DNA of 8,756 bases, taken from the NCBI GenBank assembly GCA_030620935.1, contig JAUXIP010000062.1, positions 1 to 8,756 of the forward strand. Reading direction: 5' to 3'. Every line of letters begins with the position of its first letter. Position 1 is the first letter of the stretch. Shown here piece after piece: positions 6,732 to 8,756 of the stretch. Source of the stretch: Deltaproteobacteria bacterium (GTDB lineage: Bacteria > Desulfobacterota_B > Binatia > UBA9968). The notes beneath the pieces were generated by a model. It was not told the origin of the DNA. It saw only the letters and a list, made by a program, of their open reading frames with translations, and did no database searches. The position numbers and the translations under genes were made by a program.

Positions 6732-6913
6732 TGTTCAGTTTTTGTTCTCCCCTAGAAATCTTTAAAAAACACAAGACAAAGTATGCCCTAGGCTTGCTTG
6801 CCCCCATATATAGTGTCCATGTCCTATTATCCCTCTATTTAATCCGGCCCTGTTTTTTGGCCGATAGATTTTAAATCGACAAGGAATTCAAATAGTTAGA
6901 TGGGTCTATCTGG
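6732..6913. other. Intergenic leader region between activator and REC-kinase genes
   Basis: No coding sequence is evident. The upstream part of this gap is where activator-binding sites would be expected. Candidates are weak: ATAG-N10-CTAT (6810-6827), GATTT-T-AAATC (6867-6877), and TAGA-TGGG-TCTA (6897-6908), the last probably too close to the promoter. A 5-bp hairpin CGGCC/GGCCG (6845-6863) has its T run in the loop, so it is not a normal intrinsic terminator. GTGTT (6732-6736) and AACAC (about 6767-6771) could pair over a long loop; also unconvincing. Confidence 0.35.
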
Positions 6914-6929
6914 TGGCATGTCAATTGCT
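6914..6929 (+). promoter_or_regulatory. Sigma-54 (-24/-12) promoter
   Basis: TGGCATGTCAATTGCT matches the sigma-54 consensus TGGCACG-N4-TTGCW with one mismatch. The invariant GG (6915-6916) and GC (6927-6928) are separated by exactly 10 bp. Transcription would start near 6940, giving a leader of about 16 nt that includes the GGAG at 6946-6949. It drives the REC-histidine kinase gene and lies directly downstream of a gene for a sigma-54 activator, the likely controlling protein. Confidence 0.8.
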
Positions 6930-6945
6930 TTTCTCTCGCCTGACT

Positions 6946-6949
6946 GGAG
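6946..6949 (+). promoter_or_regulatory. Shine-Dalgarno that fixes the REC-kinase start
   Basis: GGAG ends 6 nt before ATG 6956. The alternative in-frame TTG at 6950 would abut it with no spacing, so ATG 6956 is preferred. Confidence 0.65.
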
Positions 6950-6955
6950 TTGATT

Positions 6956-8077
6956 ATGGTGGAAAGCAAATCCAATGTTCTTATCGTAGATGATGAAATG
7001 GGCCCGCGGGAATCCATGAAGATGATCCTGCATCCCCTTTATAATGTTTATGCTGCCGACAACGGGGGCGAGGCCATCAAAATACTCGGGCAGGTTCCGA
7101 TCGACCTGGTCACTGTGGATCTGAAGATGAGCGGGATTCCCGGGATTAAGGTCTTAGAAAAGGTCAAGCAACATGACCCCGATATTGAGGCGATTATTAT
7201 AACGGGCTACGGCTCTTTAGATACCGCCATTGAAGGCCTTCGTCTCGGGGCGTTTGACTATATTGCCAAGCCGTTTGACGTCAACCAAATCTTATCCCTG
7301 GTGAAGCGCGCCATGGGTCGGAGAGACGCCAAAATGCGGCTTAGGCATCTCAAGGAGGAGTTTTTGGCTAATGTCTCCCATGAACTCAGGACTCCCCTTA
7401 GTGTGGTAGTAGGTTTTGTCTATCTGCTTCTCAATCAGGTGCTCGGCAAGCTCACGGATGAGCAGCATAAGGTGCTTGAAAAGGTTTATAGGAATTCCGA
7501 GGAGCTTCTTGAGCTCATTGATAACGTTCTTTGGATGACCTCTCTTAACTCCGGCGATTCCGTAGCGACAAACACAGAGTTCGATGTCGCAAGTGTAGTT
7601 CGGGAGATTACAGCTAGATACGAAAAAGCATTGAAGGAGAAAGAACTCCGACTCTCCTTAGACATGCCTTCTGAGGGTGTCTGGGTGGTCAGTGATCGTT
7701 CAAAGATCGAGAGGATTTTTCAGAATATTTTCAACAATGCGGTTAAATTCACTTCCGAGGGACAAATCACGGTTAAGGCCCGTCGGTCTGCGGACGAGAA
7801 GAGCATCGATCTGGAGATTATCGATACCGGGATAGGAATTCAGAAAGACTACCTTGAGGCCATCTTTCAACCTTTTCATCAGTTTGACAGTTCGCTCCAG
7901 CGCCCGTTTTCAGGATTGGGGCTGGGACTGACAGTGGCTCGCCGGATGGCCGAGCTTGTCCAGGGAACGCTTGCTATAGAAAGCCGGCCCGGCGCCGGAA
8001 CCCGCGTCGCATTAAAAGTCCCGTCCTTATCCAAGTCGGCAGAGAGCGCGATTTCGGCTCAGAGACATTACGGGTGA
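6956..8077 (+). CDS. REC-histidine kinase hybrid (receiver at N-terminus, soluble)
   Basis: A 373-residue protein with no membrane helix. The receiver (about 5-120) is complete: Asp12/Asp13, phosphoacceptor Asp55 (VTVDLKMSG), Thr83 and Lys105 in AFDYIAKPFDVN. A short helix joins it to a HisKA domain with H-box FLANVSHELRTPL (His142). The ATPase domain has N-box IFNNAVKFT (Asn261), G1 DTGIGI (290-295), the F-box region IFQPFHQFD and G2 GLGLGL (320-325). All catalytic residues are present. Such proteins are kinases whose activity is set by phosphorylation of their own receiver, so they act mid-relay. No other sensor domain is seen, and no cognate output regulator follows. Expression should need sigma-54 and an activator. 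Its stop codon overlaps the convergent PrpF-family gene by 10 bp (8068-8077). Confidence 0.93.
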   Translation: MVESKSNVLIVDDEMGPRESMKMILHPLYNVYAADNGGEAIKILGQVPIDLVTVDLKMSGIPGIKVLEKVKQHDPDIEAIIITGYGSLDTAIEGLRLGAFDYIAKPFDVNQILSLVKRAMGRRDAKMRLRHLKEEFLANVSHELRTPLSVVVGFVYLLLNQVLGKLTDEQHKVLEKVYRNSEELLELIDNVLWMTSLNSGDSVATNTEFDVASVVREITARYEKALKEKELRLSLDMPSEGVWVVSDRSKIERIFQNIFNNAVKFTSEGQITVKARRSADEKSIDLEIIDTGIGIQKDYLEAIFQPFHQFDSSLQRPFSGLGLGLTVARRMAELVQGTLAIESRPGAGTRVALKVPSLSKSAESAISAQRHYG

Positions 8078-8756
8078 TAAGCCCTATCTCGCACGTAAAC
8101 ATGACCGTCCATCAGCAAACGGGCGGTGCGGGCTAAAGCGGCTTTTGTGAGTTCCAATTGGTCGTTCTTTTTTTCGGCTTCCATTTCTACTTGCATCGTG
8201 CCGGAGGGATGGCCAATTCTGACCGCCGGCGGATTGTCGGGCTGAGCTTTACGGAAAATTTCGTTTACCACGGTTCCCTCAATTTTAGCCGCAGCTCCGA
8301 GGCAGACTGCCCCTGTCACCGCATAGGCTTTATGCAGTTTCTGCAAGGCGGTCATTCGAGCGACGACATCCACTTCTCCGGCGTTCACGACCCCTTTCGG
8401 CGTTGGGTACGAAGTGGGAGGACAAACGAGGGCGATTTTCGGGACGCCGGGGCTCTTTTCGGTGGCCTCTTCTCTGTTTGCGATCCCCATGATCTCCGCC
8501 ACGACGGAGCGAATCTCCTCGCATTTCTTTAGAAGCTTGCCGTTCTCCGCGATCTCTTCCATGCCTTCGTCACCCTTGACCCCTAAATCAGACGCATTCA
8601 CGAAGACGAAAGGGTTTGCCGCGTCCACCATCGAGACGGTCAGTGTGCCAATGGTGGGAAATCTTATTTCTTCTTTGACCTTCCCAGTGGGCAAAAGTTT
8701 GCCGGTTACAGCTCCACCGGAATTGATGAAGTCGAGAAGAATCTTAGAGCCGGTTC
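8068..8756 (-). CDS. PrpF-family isomerase (methylaconitate/aconitate isomerase-like), N-terminus outside window
   Basis: The minus strand is open from the right edge to TAA at 8068, giving about 228 codons of the C-terminal part of a protein that usually has near 390 residues. The matching blocks are LLDFINSGGAVTGKLLPTG, GTLTVSMVDAANPFVFV, ALVCPPTSYPT, LHKAYAVTGAVCLGAAA, KIEGTVVNEI and VRIGHPSGTMQVE, all typical of the PrpF family (DUF453, diaminopimelate-epimerase fold). Members isomerise 2-methylaconitate in the 2-methylcitrate cycle, cis/trans-aconitate, or oxalomesaconate. The N-terminal catalytic residues lie outside the window, so the substrate cannot be chosen. A TTG at 8694 is not the start, because homology continues upstream of it. 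The gene converges on the REC-kinase gene and overlaps its 3' end by 10 bp, with no obvious terminator between them. Confidence 0.88.
   Translation of the reverse strand, partial: TGSKILLDFINSGGAVTGKLLPTGKVKEEIRFPTIGTLTVSMVDAANPFVFVNASDLGVKGDEGMEEIAENGKLLKKCEEIRSVVAEIMGIANREEATEKSPGVPKIALVCPPTSYPTPKGVVNAGEVDVVARMTALQKLHKAYAVTGAVCLGAAAKIEGTVVNEIFRKAQPDNPPAVRIGHPSGTMQVEMEAEKKNDQLELTKAALARTARLLMDGHVYVRDRAYHP

Noticed and set aside
6845..6863. GC-rich inverted repeat with a run of T as a terminator after the activator gene
   Set aside because: The T run is in the loop, not after the stem, and the stem is only 5 bp.
8158..8532. 124-codon plus-strand frame at the right end
   Set aside because: It is antisense to clear PrpF-family coding sequence and resembles no family.

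Overview
The window reads as a signal-transduction locus from a Gram-negative, sigma-54-using bacterium. An outer-membrane FadL-type porin implies a diderm. The dense mix of NtrC-type regulators, GAF-containing kinases and a REC-histidine kinase, at roughly balanced base composition, looks Desulfobacterota/deltaproteobacteria-like. That assignment is inference; no rRNA or tRNA gene is present to confirm it.

Layout. Positions 1-1260 (minus) hold most of a FadL/TodX-family outer-membrane channel that runs off the left edge. Divergent from it, behind a sigma-70-like promoter, is a 63-residue excisionase/MerR-type helix-turn-helix protein (1345-1536). Positions 1537-1948 contain no intact gene. 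They hold a remnant of a LuxD-like alpha/beta hydrolase (about 1674-1814) and, at 1880-1948, what looks like the last recognisable piece of a longer N-terminus of the next gene. Three plus-strand genes then follow closely: a membrane-anchored GAF histidine kinase (1949-3400), a 628-residue protein (3408-5294), and an intact NtrC-type sigma-54 activator (5325-6731). A 224-bp gap with a consensus sigma-54 promoter (6914-6929) leads to a REC-histidine kinase hybrid (6956-8077). Its 3' end overlaps, tail to tail, a PrpF-family isomerase gene on the minus strand (8068-8756, 5' end outside the window).

The most unusual gene is 3408-5294. It fuses a receiver domain, a sigma-54-type AAA+ domain and a histidine-kinase core, and in all three the key catalytic residues I could check are replaced: phosphoacceptor Asp, Walker A Lys, Walker B Asp-Glu, GAFTGA loop, N-box Asn and G-boxes. 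Only the H-box His and a few structural residues remain. The reading frame is fully open, so it looks like a maintained non-catalytic scaffold or decoy rather than a decaying gene. Its kinase part resembles the upstream kinase and its receiver resembles the downstream activator.

Proposed circuit (inference): the GAF kinase phosphorylates the NtrC-type activator, the triple pseudo-enzyme modulates that pair, and the activator switches on the sigma-54 promoter of the REC-histidine kinase, which passes the signal to a partner not seen here. The flanking FadL and PrpF genes suggest a metabolic setting involving hydrophobic substrates or propionate/tricarboxylate isomers, but nothing in the sequence links them directly to the signalling genes.
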